64,000 nucleotides of DNA from Acidobacteriota bacterium (GTDB lineage Bacteria; Acidobacteriota; Blastocatellia; UBA7656): assembly GCA_040754075.1 (NCBI GenBank), contig JBFMDH010000003.1, positions 78,307-142,306 on the forward strand, written 5' to 3'. The notes beneath the pieces are model-generated. The model was not told the DNA's origin. It searched no databases and worked only from the letters and a program-made list of their open reading frames with translations. Below are positions 15,456 through 24,686 of the stretch, piece by piece (position 1 is the stretch's first letter; every line of letters begins with the position of its first letter). Made by a program: the position numbers and the translations under genes.

Positions 15456-15591
15456 AGGATTCAGGAAGAAGAAAGTATGAAGTAGGAACGATGAACGATG
15501 AACAAAAAGAATTTCACCTTGTTCATCCTTCAGCCTTCCGTCTTCATCGCTATCCTAAACTCTAAATCCTAAACCCTGAATCTTGTATCCT
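15456..15591. repeat. Paired heptamer arrays between the efflux adaptor and ATPase genes
   Basis: Seven units of seven bases with core A-G/T-G/A-A (AGGATTC, AGGAAGA, AGAAAGT, ATGAAGT, AGGAACG, ATGAACG, ATGAACA; 15456-15504) face about ten complementary-type units (GTTCATC, CTTCAGC, CTTCCGT, CTTCATC, one 8-mer, AAACTCT, AAATCCT, AAACCCT, GAATCTT, GTATCCT; 15521-15591) across a 16-bp loop. The transcript could fold into a long imperfect hairpin in the operon, between the adaptor stop and the ATPase start. Confidence 0.85.
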
Positions 15592-15612
15592 GACAAAGAG
15601 GTTCAGAACAAA

Positions 15613-16425
15613 GTGGAAACGCAAGTATCAATACAAAGAGAGCAGGTCGAGGCAGAGGTTGCGCCCGCCATTATCACGCTCGACCATGTTCATAAAATTT
15701 ATAAAATGGGCGATGTTGAAATTCATGCCTTGCGCGGCATTTCGCTGAGAATCAAAGCCGGTGAATTCATCGCCATTATGGGCACCAGCGGTTCCGGGAA
15801 ATCAACAACCATGAATATCATCGGTTGCCTCGATAAACCGACGCGCGGTCATTATTACCTGGATGGCGAAGATGTCTCGAAACTCTCGCGCGATGAACTG
15901 GCAGACATTCGCAATCGCAAAATCGGTTTCGTTTTTCAAGGCTTTAATCTTTTGTCGAGAACCTCGGCGCTTGAAAATGTCGAATTGCCGATGTTGTATC
16001 TGGGCATTAAACCCAAAGAGCGCATCGAACGCGCCAAAGAAGCTTTGGAAATCGTCGGACTCAGTGAGCGCATGCACAATATGCCGAATCAATTGTCAGG
16101 CGGGCAGCAACAGCGCGTTGCCATCGCGCGCGCCCTGGTCAACCGTCCATCCATCATTCTAGCTGACGAACCGACCGGAAATTTGGATAGCCGCACGTCG
16201 ATTGAAGTGATGGATATTTTTCAACGGCTCAATGAAGAACATGGGATTACCATCGCCCTGGTTACTCACGAACATGACATTGCCGAATACACTCGCCGTG
16301 CGGTGATTTTCAAAGATGGTCGGATTAGAAGGGATGAGTATTTGATGGCGCGACGCGCGGCGCGTGAAGAGTTGGAAAATTTACCGCCTCTCGAAGCGGA
16401 CGATGAGGAGGATGAAGAAGAATGA
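15613..16425 (+). CDS. ABC transporter ATP-binding protein (MacB/LolD type)
   Basis: ATPase of the efflux operon. Walker A is [10 protein letters not shown]-loop FVFQGFNLL, signature [15 protein letters not shown], Walker [13 protein letters not shown] and the H-loop is in LVTHEHD. I take the GTG at 15613, with GAGG about 12 bases upstream. A TTG at 15583 is in frame but lies inside the heptamer array. This leaves an N-terminal tail of about 20 residues and a very acidic C-terminal tail (ADDEEDEEE). The stop overlaps the permease start by four bases, which indicates translational coupling. Confidence 0.93.
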   Translation: METQVSIQREQVEAEVAPAIITLDHVHKIYKMGDVEIHALRGISLRIKAGEFIAIMGTSGSGKSTTMNIIGCLDKPTRGHYYLDGEDVSKLSRDELADIRNRKIGFVFQGFNLLSRTSALENVELPMLYLGIKPKERIERAKEALEIVGLSERMHNMPNQLSGGQQQRVAIARALVNRPSIILADEPTGNLDSRTSIEVMDIFQRLNEEHGITIALVTHEHDIAEYTRRAVIFKDGRIRRDEYLMARRAAREELENLPPLEADDEEDEEE

Positions 16426-17645
16426 ATCTTTGGGCTACATTTAAAATCGCGCTTCGCGCTCTGTCGCGAAATAAATTGCGTTCGTCGCTGACTATGCTTG
16501 GCATTATTATCGGTGTCGGCGCAGTCATTGCGATGGTCGGCATCGGGCAGGGGGCTTCGGCTTCGATTCAAGCGCAAATCGCCAACCTCGGCAATAATAT
16601 GCTCAACATCTTTTCGGGTTCGGCAAATACCGGCGGAATGCGCGGCGGCTTCGGTTCATCAAACACCTTGACCCCCGAAGACATCATTGCCGTCGAACAG
16701 GAATGTCCAGCCGTTAAAGCCGCTTCGCCCACTGTGAGAGCCAATGGGCAACTGGTATTCGGCAATCAGAACTGGGCAGCCTCAAGCGGCATTCAAGGGA
16801 CGAATGAAAAATTTCCGGAAATCCGCGCCTGGCCCGTGGCATCCGGCGAATTTTTTACCGAAGGTGATGTGCGTAATGCGGCGCGGGTCTGTGTAATCGG
16901 CAAAACCGTCGCCGATAACCTGTTTGCCGGAAACGACCCGGTCGGACAAACCTTGCGGGTTCGCAATCTGCCGTTTCGCGTGGTCGGGGTACTGTCTTCT
17001 AAAGGACCCAATCAATTCGGACAAGACCAGGACGACACGGTCATCGTTCCCTACACCACGGCACAGAAAAAGATGTTGACCATCACTCACGTTCATGGGG
17101 CGATTATATCGGCTATCAGCGCTTCGGCAACCTTTACTGCGGAAAAACAGATTACCGATTTATTGCGTCAGCGTCATAAGCTCACGGCAAATCAGGAGAA
17201 TGATTTCACGGTTCGCAACCTCACAGATGTTGCCGAAGCTGCAAACCAAACCTCAAGCATTATGACCAACCTGCTGGCGTCAATTGCCGGAGTATCGCTC
17301 CTGGTTGGCGGCATCGGCATTATGAACATCATGCTGGTTTCAGTAACCGAACGCACACGCGAAATCGGCATCCGCATGGCGATTGGCGCGCGTAGCGGCG
17401 CGATTCGCCGTCAATTTTTAATCGAATCGATTACTTTATCGGTGGTCGGCGGTGTGCTTGGTATCCTCTTCGGAGTGGGCGCGTCGATAATCATCTCTAA
17501 GACCTTGAACTGGCCCACACTCATTGAACCGATTTCCATTTTTGCTTCGGTGATTTTCTCTGTGCTGGTCGGCGTGGGTTTCGGTTATTACCCGGCGCGC
17601 AAAGCCGCATCCTTAGACCCGATAGATGCGCTGAGATACGAATAA
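16422..17645 (+). CDS. ABC transporter permease (FtsX/MacB family)
   Basis: 407 residues. TM1 is at about 18-40 ([20 protein letters not shown]). A large periplasmic MacB_PCD domain follows to about residue 280. Three C-terminal helices (around 283-310, 330-360 and 370-395) contain the family motif [16 protein letters not shown] and end [19 protein letters not shown]. Unlike E. coli MacB, the ATPase is a separate protein here. With the adaptor and ATPase it should form a MacAB-like exporter of peptides, macrolides or lipids; the sequence does not show which. Confidence 0.94.
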   Translation: MNLWATFKIALRALSRNKLRSSLTMLGIIIGVGAVIAMVGIGQGASASIQAQIANLGNNMLNIFSGSANTGGMRGGFGSSNTLTPEDIIAVEQECPAVKAASPTVRANGQLVFGNQNWAASSGIQGTNEKFPEIRAWPVASGEFFTEGDVRNAARVCVIGKTVADNLFAGNDPVGQTLRVRNLPFRVVGVLSSKGPNQFGQDQDDTVIVPYTTAQKKMLTITHVHGAIISAISASATFTAEKQITDLLRQRHKLTANQENDFTVRNLTDVAEAANQTSSIMTNLLASIAGVSLLVGGIGIMNIMLVSVTERTREIGIRMAIGARSGAIRRQFLIESITLSVVGGVLGILFGVGASIIISKTLNWPTLIEPISIFASVIFSVLVGVGFGYYPARKAASLDPIDALRYE

Positions 17646-17667
17646 ATTTCAAATAACCTTCCGATAA

Positions 17668-17706
17668 TAAAGCGGCGCTGTTGAAGTGCCGCTCTTATTT
17701 TTTTGA
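17668..17706 (+). terminator. Rho-independent terminator of the efflux operon
   Basis: AGCGGC and GCCGCT (17671-17676, 17688-17693) form the stem, followed by TCTTATTTTTTTG. It lies 22 bases after the permease stop. Confidence 0.8.
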
Positions 17707-17918
17707 GGAAGCAATCATCCGGTTTAAAACCCGTTCATTGGTCACTATCGCTTTCACTCGATTTTCTTCAAATATTTTTTCAAACAAAATTAAAACTTTT
17801 TTAAACCACCTTCTGTCTTATGCCCTGTTAAGGTTAGCGGGCAACGTCAGCAAGCGTGACCCGCGATGATTGAATTGAAGATTGAATATAAAAATGTCTA
17901 TTAGAAGCGAGGTATAAC

Positions 17919-18326
17919 ATGAACGTATTGAAACAACATTCAACAATAACCCTTCAGGCGGTTTTCATTGCACTGGCGCTAGTGATGATAAGCGCAATGG
18001 AAGTGAAGGCTCACAAATTTGACCGGGGATTTTTGCCGCCGTCTGCCAAAGCGCGACGCGCTGCTCCCTTGCATGTCGGAACTCAGAGCGGCGTTTATCG
18101 AACCGGTGCAGTCAGGGTCGCAACCGGAGATGTAAATGGCGATGGCAGAGCAGACATACAGGGCAGACGAAACCGAATGCGCGGCGTCAGTCAAAACCAA
18201 TCTGCCAGCAGCGAAGTGTGGAATCAACCCGTTGTTGGTTACAGACAAAACCGACGCGGTGGAACTCAACAAACCAACCTCTTACCCTACATCGAACAAG
18301 ACAACCTCTACTACCGCAGAAGGTAA
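17919..18326 (+). CDS. Small secreted protein, unknown function
   Basis: 135 residues, ATG preceded by GAGG at eight bases. It has an N-terminal signal peptide (LQAVFIALALVMISAMEVKA). Then comes a segment VYRTGAVRVATGDVNGDGRADI that matches a single FG-GAP/dockerin-like calcium loop. The tail is Gln/Asn/Arg-rich and ends LLPYIEQDNLYYRRR, reminiscent of the LLPYIEQ motif of DUF1559 proteins. The following gene is a DUF1559-like pseudopilin, so the two may work together, or this could be a decayed relative. The region 18327-18622 after it holds only overlapping short frames without ribosome sites, so I see no further gene there. Confidence 0.5.
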   Translation: MNVLKQHSTITLQAVFIALALVMISAMEVKAHKFDRGFLPPSAKARRAAPLHVGTQSGVYRTGAVRVATGDVNGDGRADIQGRRNRMRGVSQNQSASSEVWNQPVVGYRQNRRGGTQQTNLLPYIEQDNLYYRRR

Positions 18327-18622
18327 CTCGACAATTGCGGAAACGATTTCCGCTTCCCTTAACCATTGACAGGCGCTGTACACAGTCCGTTGCAGTCAAG
18401 GTGTATTTAAAATCGGTTGCTCTTGACCCGGTGGCGCACACCTTTGCGACTACCTGCTATGCAACACCGAACCGGTATGACCCTATGCCGCAACCGGTTT
18501 GCAGCGTCGCTTAACAGAACCGGATTGACTCAAAAAAGCTGGGAAAGCGATAACCGCTTTCTTACAGGAGAACTATATTCAAAATGCCGCACAGACGGCG
18601 CATAAACGAAGGAGAGATAAAA

Positions 18623-19714
18623 ATGAAACGCTTGAAAAACTCAACATCAAATCATTTCACATTAACAACAACCGCGAACGATAAAACGCGAGGTTTTACC
18701 TTGATTGAATTGCTCTTCGTTTTGGGAATTATTGCCATTCTCATCGGCCTGTTGCTCCCGGCAATTCAGGAGCGGCGCGAAGCCTTTGCTCATAACGAAG
18801 CGAATGCCACAGTCAATCAATTACTCATCGCGTCGAATGAATACCGGCGTCAGGTTGGCACTTACCCGGATTCGCTTGATGATTTAATCGGATGGAACGC
18901 CACGAATCCGGGCAGCGCTTCACTTGACTCGCAACTGGCAACCGGCAGAAAAAACGGCTATCTCTACGCTATAGTTGAAAACGACGCAAACCATGTGGTC
19001 ATCGAAGCCGAGCCGGAATTTCCCGGCATTACGGGATCAAATACTTATACGGGAACTGTCCAATTTCTGTTAGGCGATGGCAGTGTCAGATTCAGCGAGA
19101 CGCCGGGCGCAGACCAGGCGCGTGAACGCATGTTCAATAACCTTCGCGCCAAAGCTGCCGAAACCGTCGTCAATTTGCTCAATCTCGATAGCTCTGCCAT
19201 CACACAAGTACGGGACTATACGGAATCGCCTGCCAATGTTGCCGCTATCGTGGATTATATTGATAGCGATGATGACGGCAGGGTGAGCCTTGCTGAAATT
19301 CAATCGATGAATACCAATTTTGGCAATCCTTCAGTGACCGACCTGGTGATGGATTTTCTGACTTATGTCGCTCAGGAGATGAAATGGAATAGTTTGAGCG
19401 ATGAAGCGAGGATGCTTATCAGAGTGGACACATCGAATCCAAGTGATTCTTTGACGAGCGACCAACCGCCGCTCTTTTCTTACGACGGGCTTTCTGTCCT
19501 GACCGAAACAATGATTTCCGATGGCACCAGCAATACCATTCTTGTCGCTCTGCTGGAAAAGTTGGAAGAAGCCGAAACTGCCGAAGCGAACGGCAATGAG
19601 CAGGGCAAAATGAAAGCGATTAAAAATTATCAAAAGCAGGTCAAGGCGCTGATTGGACAGAACATCACCCGCAACTCTTCCAAAATCCTGATTACCCTCT
19701 CTAAAACTTTGTGA
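18623..19714 (+). CDS. Prepilin-type pseudopilin, DUF1559-like, with EF-hand loop
   Basis: The start is the ATG at 18623 with AAGGAGAG just upstream. It has a class III prepilin signal: the cleavage site G/FTLIELL is followed by a hydrophobic helix (FVLGIIAILIGLLLPAI) and QERREA. Family hallmarks of DUF1559 are LLGDGSVRF (the H-X9-DG region without its His) and ISDGTSNTILV. Inside sits DSDDDGRVSLAE (near residue 216), a canonical EF-hand calcium loop. It is expected to be processed by a prepilin peptidase and to sit in the inner membrane or a type II-like pseudopilus. No other pilus genes are in the window. Confidence 0.75.
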   Translation: MKRLKNSTSNHFTLTTTANDKTRGFTLIELLFVLGIIAILIGLLLPAIQERREAFAHNEANATVNQLLIASNEYRRQVGTYPDSLDDLIGWNATNPGSASLDSQLATGRKNGYLYAIVENDANHVVIEAEPEFPGITGSNTYTGTVQFLLGDGSVRFSETPGADQARERMFNNLRAKAAETVVNLLNLDSSAITQVRDYTESPANVAAIVDYIDSDDDGRVSLAEIQSMNTNFGNPSVTDLVMDFLTYVAQEMKWNSLSDEARMLIRVDTSNPSDSLTSDQPPLFSYDGLSVLTETMISDGTSNTILVALLEKLEEAETAEANGNEQGKMKAIKNYQKQVKALIGQNITRNSSKILITLSKTL

Positions 19715-19833
19715 AGCGGACATTGCCCAAAGCAGGTTCTTAAAAACAAGCGCGATTGGCAAATCTCCAGGCGCTTTGGGACAGCCATACTGCTTTTTGG
19801 AGATTGCCAGATCGAAAGCGCGCAAATTGAAGT

Positions 19834-19890
19834 GGCGGATACGCCTGTCGAAGCGGAAAGATTGCGTCCGCTTCGACAGGCGTATCCGCC
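19834..19890. repeat. Perfect 24-bp hairpin between convergent genes
   Basis: Arms 19834-19857 and 19867-19890 are exact reverse complements with a nine-base loop. There is no T-run on either side, so it is not a classical terminator, although its place between convergent genes would suit a bidirectional stop. Confidence 0.85.
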
Positions 19891-19916
19891 AGCTTCAGAT
19901 TCACGGTTGGTAACGA

Positions 19917-21485
19917 TTAGCGATTGTTAAATTCATCTGAAGGGTTTTTCGCTGACCCGTCGTTTTCAGGAGGCTTTTCGGCTTTCGGTTTTTGCAATTC
20001 GTATTGGTTATCAATCGAATATTTTTTGTAGTCGCTATATCTGGTCACGACGTTCTTTTTAAATTTCGCGAGCAGAAAAACCCGCGCCGAGATATTGACT
20101 TCGGCAAGCGAAGGCAACCAGACTTCATCGCCGACCTTTTGTTGTTCCATTACAACTGCGGTCGAAGGCGAAACTGATGCCAGCAAGCCACCGGCGAATT
20201 TGAACCCCTCAACGAATCGCGCTTCCAGACGAACAATCTGTTTTGCCTCTTCATCAATCCACATCGTACCCGCGAGTTTGTTGACGACGGATTCAATGCG
20301 ATTTTTCGGTTTGATGCCTTTTTTCGGCTCGAAATCAAACGCTATCACTTCATGCCCGCGAAACTGTTCGCGCCGCACCGAAGTTACTTCGCTCAGTCGC
20401 AGAATGCCGAGGATGGTAAAGTTGCTGCGCTCTTCATAGGTATCTTCGGCTTTGACGCGGTCGCGACCTTCGCCGAGTCGTTTGCGTTCACGTTTCTCTT
20501 TTTCTTCAAGAATCTCCTGAATCTCTTTTTGCACGCGCCGGTCTTCATCAGCCTGCTCTTTTTCGGAAAGCGGTTTGCCGTTTTTACTCACCAATCGTTC
20601 AACAAATCGCCCGGCAACCGGGGTGATTTCCGAAACCCGTTCTTCGCTTTTTTTGACCTGCCCTTTGTCGTTGTATTCGTACTCGGTTTCAATCTGTTTG
20701 AAGGTATATTTTTCGCGCAGTTCTTCAATCTTTTCCTGATTCGCCACCACCGCTTTCATCACCGCTTCAACGTCGGGCAGCGGTCTTTCACTATCAAGTT
20801 TCGGGTAGAGGAAAGCCGATTCGTCAGTTAAGCGGTTGTGTTCGACTTTATCAATGGTGATCGTGAGTTCATTTGCGGCGGTTTTAATTTTGATGGCAAA
20901 TGGTTCCATCACTCTATCGACAGCGCGATAATCGCTAAAGAAAGTCTCTTCAATTCCAGCTAAGGTTTCGCGCTCCCGTTTAATGACGAGATAGGTTTTG
21001 GCGTCGAAATAGAGTTTGATTTTTGCATTTTCTCTGAGAAATTCGATAGCCAAGGCTTCCCGATTATCAACAGAAGTTTTTACCGGCGTTTGTGGATAGA
21101 TGCGGCTTTTCGATAAGTCGCGAAATCTGCCTGTGGTCAGCAATGCATTCAAGCGCACCTGTTTGGCTTCGTTGCCCAAGAGGGTTCTTAGTCCCGCCGC
21201 ATCCAATCGCCAGGCAGACTTGCCGTTGTAACATTCGCTGGCTTTCAACTGTCCGATTTCGATATCTGTGCGTAAGCGGTCGGGCGCAGATGCTTGTTGC
21301 GTGAACCGACCGGTTTGGTCGTCTGTGGTCTTGATTATTCCGGTGATGGTTGTGCTTTTGATTTTTTTTACGACATCGCCGCCTACCGCTTTTTTGTAAC
21401 GGTCAATGATTTTATCAGCCGATTGTGCAGATGCCGTTAGCGCAAAAATAATTAATAAGCTGAGCGCAAAAATGATTTTCTTCAT
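19917..21485 (-). CDS. Secreted protein with LolA/LolB-like outer-membrane lipoprotein-sorting folds
   Basis: 522 residues. Signal peptide MKKIIFALSLLIIFALTASAQ, start with GGAGAGG upstream. Residues about 25-230 have the strand pattern of outer-membrane lipoprotein-sorting (LolA-like) proteins: ADKIIDRYKKAVGG, then YNGKSAWRLD, then IKLYFDAKTYLVIKRERE. A charged helical linker (about 255-350, with EIQEILEEKEKRERKRLG) leads into a second similar beta domain (HEVIAFDFEPKKG, GTMWIDEEAKQIVRLEARFV). It probably works in the periplasm. The role is inferred from fold resemblance only, and the two-domain build may be an internal duplication. Confidence 0.65.
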   Translation of the reverse strand: MKKIIFALSLLIIFALTASAQSADKIIDRYKKAVGGDVVKKIKSTTITGIIKTTDDQTGRFTQQASAPDRLRTDIEIGQLKASECYNGKSAWRLDAAGLRTLLGNEAKQVRLNALLTTGRFRDLSKSRIYPQTPVKTSVDNREALAIEFLRENAKIKLYFDAKTYLVIKRERETLAGIEETFFSDYRAVDRVMEPFAIKIKTAANELTITIDKVEHNRLTDESAFLYPKLDSERPLPDVEAVMKAVVANQEKIEELREKYTFKQIETEYEYNDKGQVKKSEERVSEITPVAGRFVERLVSKNGKPLSEKEQADEDRRVQKEIQEILEEKEKRERKRLGEGRDRVKAEDTYEERSNFTILGILRLSEVTSVRREQFRGHEVIAFDFEPKKGIKPKNRIESVVNKLAGTMWIDEEAKQIVRLEARFVEGFKFAGGLLASVSPSTAVVMEQQKVGDEVWLPSLAEVNISARVFLLAKFKKNVVTRYSDYKKYSIDNQYELQKPKAEKPPENDGSAKNPSDEFNNR

Positions 21486-21610
21486 TACCTCTCCAGGTGT
21501 TCTGATTGATGGGCACGGATTGCTGGTAAAAAATAAGCTAACTTTGTAACATCGCTTCGGTAAATTTAAAGCAGCGCGACGATGTTTGATTGTACGTCAA
21601 TTATTTCGAG

Positions 21611-22180
21611 ATGGTTCAGATGAATATGAATGGTAAAGAGATAGAAGTAACGCGAACTTATTTGCAGATTAACGACCCCGGTGAATTCACGCCGACGTAT
21701 GTTGAAGATGCTCGCCTTCGCATCGAAGAAGTGAAAAATTGCCCTGCGTCGTTTCATCGTTTCCTGTATCGCGAAGTCGGCAGGTTTTATCACTGGACGG
21801 ACAGGCTGGCGTGGACGGATGAAGAGACTCGCGCTTATCTTGCGCAAGCGAGTTTGAGTTTATATGTGATGTATTACGCAGGCGCGCCCGCCGGTTATTT
21901 TGAATTGAATAAAGAAACGGATGGCGCAACTGAAATTGCTTATTTCGGATTGTTGCCCGAATTCATCGGGAAAGGGTTGGGCAAACATCTATTGAGTGTA
22001 GCGATTCAAAAGGCGTGGATGCAGGGAGCCTCGCGCGTGTGGTTGCACACCTGCACATTGGATGATGCAGCGGCGTTACCGAATTATTTGAAACGCGGTT
22101 TTAAAGCGTTCAAAGAAGAGAAATATTGCACTACCATCGCGCCTGATGAAGAGTTACGCGCGAAGATTACCGGCAGTTGA
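21611..22180 (+). CDS. GNAT family N-acetyltransferase
   Basis: About 190 residues. The acetyl-CoA loop is FIGKGLGKHLL after the strand ATEIAYFGLLPE, followed by VWLHTCTLDDAAALPNYLKRGF, the usual last strand and helix of the fold. The N-terminal region includes RLAWTDEETRAYL. The start is uncertain: ATGs at 21611, 21620 and 21626 are possible. The upstream TTG at 21590 is less likely. The substrate is not known. It stands alone between divergent and convergent neighbours. Confidence 0.85.
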   Translation: MVQMNMNGKEIEVTRTYLQINDPGEFTPTYVEDARLRIEEVKNCPASFHRFLYREVGRFYHWTDRLAWTDEETRAYLAQASLSLYVMYYAGAPAGYFELNKETDGATEIAYFGLLPEFIGKGLGKHLLSVAIQKAWMQGASRVWLHTCTLDDAAALPNYLKRGFKAFKEEKYCTTIAPDEELRAKITGS

Positions 22181-22240
22181 TTGCAAGATTAAAATCAGTT
22201 GTTGGCTGGAAGTCCCCGACAGGTTTGATGTCAATTTGAA

Positions 22241-22302
22241 TTCCCAACGGATGCGGCGGATGTTGCGGATAAAGACGGAAAATCCGCCGCATCCTCTGGG
22301 AA
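22241..22302. repeat. Imperfect 21-bp hairpin, family shared with 24472-24492
   Basis: Arms 22241-22261 and 22282-22302 pair with two mismatches around a 20-base loop. The right arm recurs with one mismatch at 24472-24492, on the other side of lysS and in the same orientation. It lies between the convergent acetyltransferase and lysS genes. Confidence 0.8.
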
Positions 22303-22392
22303 TGAACCTTGCGGATGAGTTCAAGCAATTTTGTAAGCCCTGCGATACGCTGATGGAAATGATTGAACGTTGCCGCCAATATCAAGCACTTC

Positions 22393-24258
22393 CTACTCAT
22401 CTTCGAGAAATTTAAATTTACAATCGCTGAATCTTTCTTTCACCTTGACGATGAAATTTTTAATCGCGAATTGTTTGAGTGCCTGATATGCCTCAACTTT
22501 GTTGGGCTGCTCGGTTGATTCACTGTTGTAGCCGGTGATTTTCAATCGCTTGTTTTTCAAAAAGCCATTGGCTTCGACATAACCAGTTGCCTTCCAGTTG
22601 CCTTCCGCCGTTGGATGTTCCCAGATGCGAAAATGCAGCCGCAAATTAATCTGCGAACTTTGCGGCACGAGGACACCTTCGGCAAGTAACGTTTCAAATT
22701 CTTCCTGCGATAATAAAACGTCTTCTTTGAAACCGAACTTAGGCAGTTCATCAATGCCGAAAATCGCCGCGTTGGCTTGCGACAAAACGGGCTTCATCAT
22801 CGGGAAAAAGATGATGTTGTAAATGTCATCTTCGCCCGTGAAAATCATCGCCATGCGTTCAATGCCGGGACCGATACCCGTGGTTGGCGGCATGCCGTGT
22901 TCGAGCATTTCAATGAAATCGTAATCCAGCGGATGAAATTTCTCTTCATCCAAATCTTCAACCGTGATTGCCGTTTGCCAGCGGTCAAGCAGTGCTACGG
23001 GGTCGTTTTGTTCAGACCAGTTGTCGCCGCATTCCATCCCGGCAATGAAAATTTCAAAACGCTCGACGAAATTGGGGTTTTCATCCATCGGTTTGGCGAG
23101 CGGCGAAATATCAATCGGATGCCCGTAAATAAACGTCGGATGAATGAGCGTCTCTTCGACCTTCATCTCAAAGGCTTTGGCGATGACCAGACCTATCGTC
23201 GGTTGCGGTTCATTGATGCCTAAGCCGACAAGCTTTTCATTGGCTTCTTCAACCGATGCGCACTCGCGAAAATCAACGCCGGTGATTTCTTTTACGGCAT
23301 CCGCCATTGAAATGCGTTTCCACTTTTTGCCGAAATCGATTTTATGACCGCGCACCTCGAATTCGGTTTTGTTGAACACGGTTTCGGCAATATGGCGAAA
23401 CATATCTTCGATTAAATCCATGTTGTATTCGTAATTTTCATAAGCGGTCATGGTTTCAATCATCGAAAATTCGGGATGATGCGAGCGGTCAATGCCTTCG
23501 TTACGAAAATACCTGCCGATGGTGAATACCTTGTCATAACCTGCGGCAATCAAACGCTTCAAATACAACTCGTGCGAAATCGCCAGAAACATATCGGTAT
23601 CGAGCGCGTTGACGTGCGTCAAAAAAGGTTTAGCGGTGCCGCCGCCGTATTGCGGTTGAATGATCGGCGTTTGAAATTCGATGAAGCCGCGCCCATATAA
23701 AAACTGGCGAACGGCAAACAGCATCTGCCCGACTTTTTCAAATACCGCTTTGTGTTCAGGCGACATGGTGGTGTCGAGATAACGGCGGCGCAAAATGGCT
23801 TCACGGTCTTTGAGTCCAGCCCATTTGTCAGGCAGCGGACGCAAGGATTTTGTGAGAATGCGCAAAGTAGTCGGTGAAACGGAAATCTCGCCGCGTTTGG
23901 TTTTGGTTACGGTGCCGGTCGCTTCAACGAAATCGCCGAGGTCGAGCAGGTGCAAATCTTCAAATGCGAGTGTGCCTGTCGATTCGGTGAGGGTGTCCTG
24001 GCGAATGTAGAGTTGAATGCGTCCGGTCTGGTCTTGAATATGACCGAAACTGAGTGCGCCTTGCGGACGAAAAGACATCAACCGCCCGGCAACCGTCACG
24101 GTTTGCCCCTCGCGCGCTTCATAATTGTCGAGAATGTCTTTGGCGAAGTGAGTGCGGTGTGAACGCGAAGGATACGGGTTGATGCCTTTGGCGCGAAGCT
24201 GTGCTACTTTGCTCAACCGGGCATTGCGAAGTTCGATGATAGGTGGAACGCTGGACAA
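22393..24258 (-). CDS. lysS: Lysyl-tRNA synthetase, class II, with C-terminal extension
   Basis: 621 residues; bacterial LysRS usually has about 500. The N-terminal OB-fold (QTVTVAGRLMSFRPQGALSF) binds the anticodon. The class II core has motif 2 (FRNEGIDRSHHPEFSMIE) and motif 3 (GIGPGIERMAMIFTG), ending with IIFFPMMKP at residue 490. A further 131 residues follow, with a strand-rich region (INLRLHFRIWEHP, WKATGYVEANGFLKN) and a basic helix near the end. I do not recognise this extension. The start is TTG at 24258, set by GGAG about nine bases upstream; no ATG fits the family's start. Downstream is a hairpin and a convergent acetyltransferase. Confidence 0.95.
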   Translation of the reverse strand: MSSVPPIIELRNARLSKVAQLRAKGINPYPSRSHRTHFAKDILDNYEAREGQTVTVAGRLMSFRPQGALSFGHIQDQTGRIQLYIRQDTLTESTGTLAFEDLHLLDLGDFVEATGTVTKTKRGEISVSPTTLRILTKSLRPLPDKWAGLKDREAILRRRYLDTTMSPEHKAVFEKVGQMLFAVRQFLYGRGFIEFQTPIIQPQYGGGTAKPFLTHVNALDTDMFLAISHELYLKRLIAAGYDKVFTIGRYFRNEGIDRSHHPEFSMIETMTAYENYEYNMDLIEDMFRHIAETVFNKTEFEVRGHKIDFGKKWKRISMADAVKEITGVDFRECASVEEANEKLVGLGINEPQPTIGLVIAKAFEMKVEETLIHPTFIYGHPIDISPLAKPMDENPNFVERFEIFIAGMECGDNWSEQNDPVALLDRWQTAITVEDLDEEKFHPLDYDFIEMLEHGMPPTTGIGPGIERMAMIFTGEDDIYNIIFFPMMKPVLSQANAAIFGIDELPKFGFKEDVLLSQEEFETLLAEGVLVPQSSQINLRLHFRIWEHPTAEGNWKATGYVEANGFLKNKRLKITGYNSESTEQPNKVEAYQALKQFAIKNFIVKVKERFSDCKFKFLEDE

Positions 24259-24686
24259 TTTCTTTTCTCCATCTAGTGTAATGAATTTTATTGATTGTGT
24301 AAGTTTTTGAGTTTCGCATTAAACCGCGATGAGTGACAAGTGCGAGACGATTGGTATTTGAATGGTTTTACTAAGCAAGACTGCTGATTCGATGAAAGTA
24401 GAAATTTATCTTCGGCGGATGAAACAGGTTGCGCGGATAGGTTGTGGGATTTATCCGCCCTCATCCGCGCGATCCGCCGCATCCGCTGGGAAATCCAACT
24501 TGTGAATCAAGCGCGGTGGTTTTCCGTAAGAATATTAAATTCAAAAAATAAGGACGAATCTAATCCAAATCCTAAATCTATTGCTGCAACCAGAAAGTAA
24601 GCAGAATACAGACTCTCATTTGTTGACAAAGTTTCTCTTAAATCAACTTTCTCAAGTCTTCCGAATCCAATCATAGATTTTTTTAA
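24259..24686. other. Intergenic region upstream of lysS with repeat copy
   Basis: About 430 bases without a credible gene. It includes a block (24410-24492) of imperfect inverted copies of a CGGATGAAA / ATCCGCC type sequence, ending in the 21-bp arm shared with the hairpin at 22282-22302. The rest is AT-rich and should contain the lysS promoter and the end of the next transcript. Confidence 0.55.

Noticed and set aside
8116-15591. CRISPR array
   Set aside because: Repeats are 7 bp without regular spacers of constant size, and no cas genes are present.
17681-17869. 62-residue frame after the efflux operon
   Set aside because: It overlaps the terminator, and its sequence is typical of AT-rich spacer.
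18327-18622. Frameshifted continuation of the small secreted protein
   Set aside because: Several short frames overlap here, but none continues a recognisable motif, so a frameshift cannot be shown.
22146-22415. 89-residue plus-strand frame overlapping the acetyltransferase end and lysS end
   Set aside because: It crosses the hairpin and both neighbouring genes and has no site or pattern.
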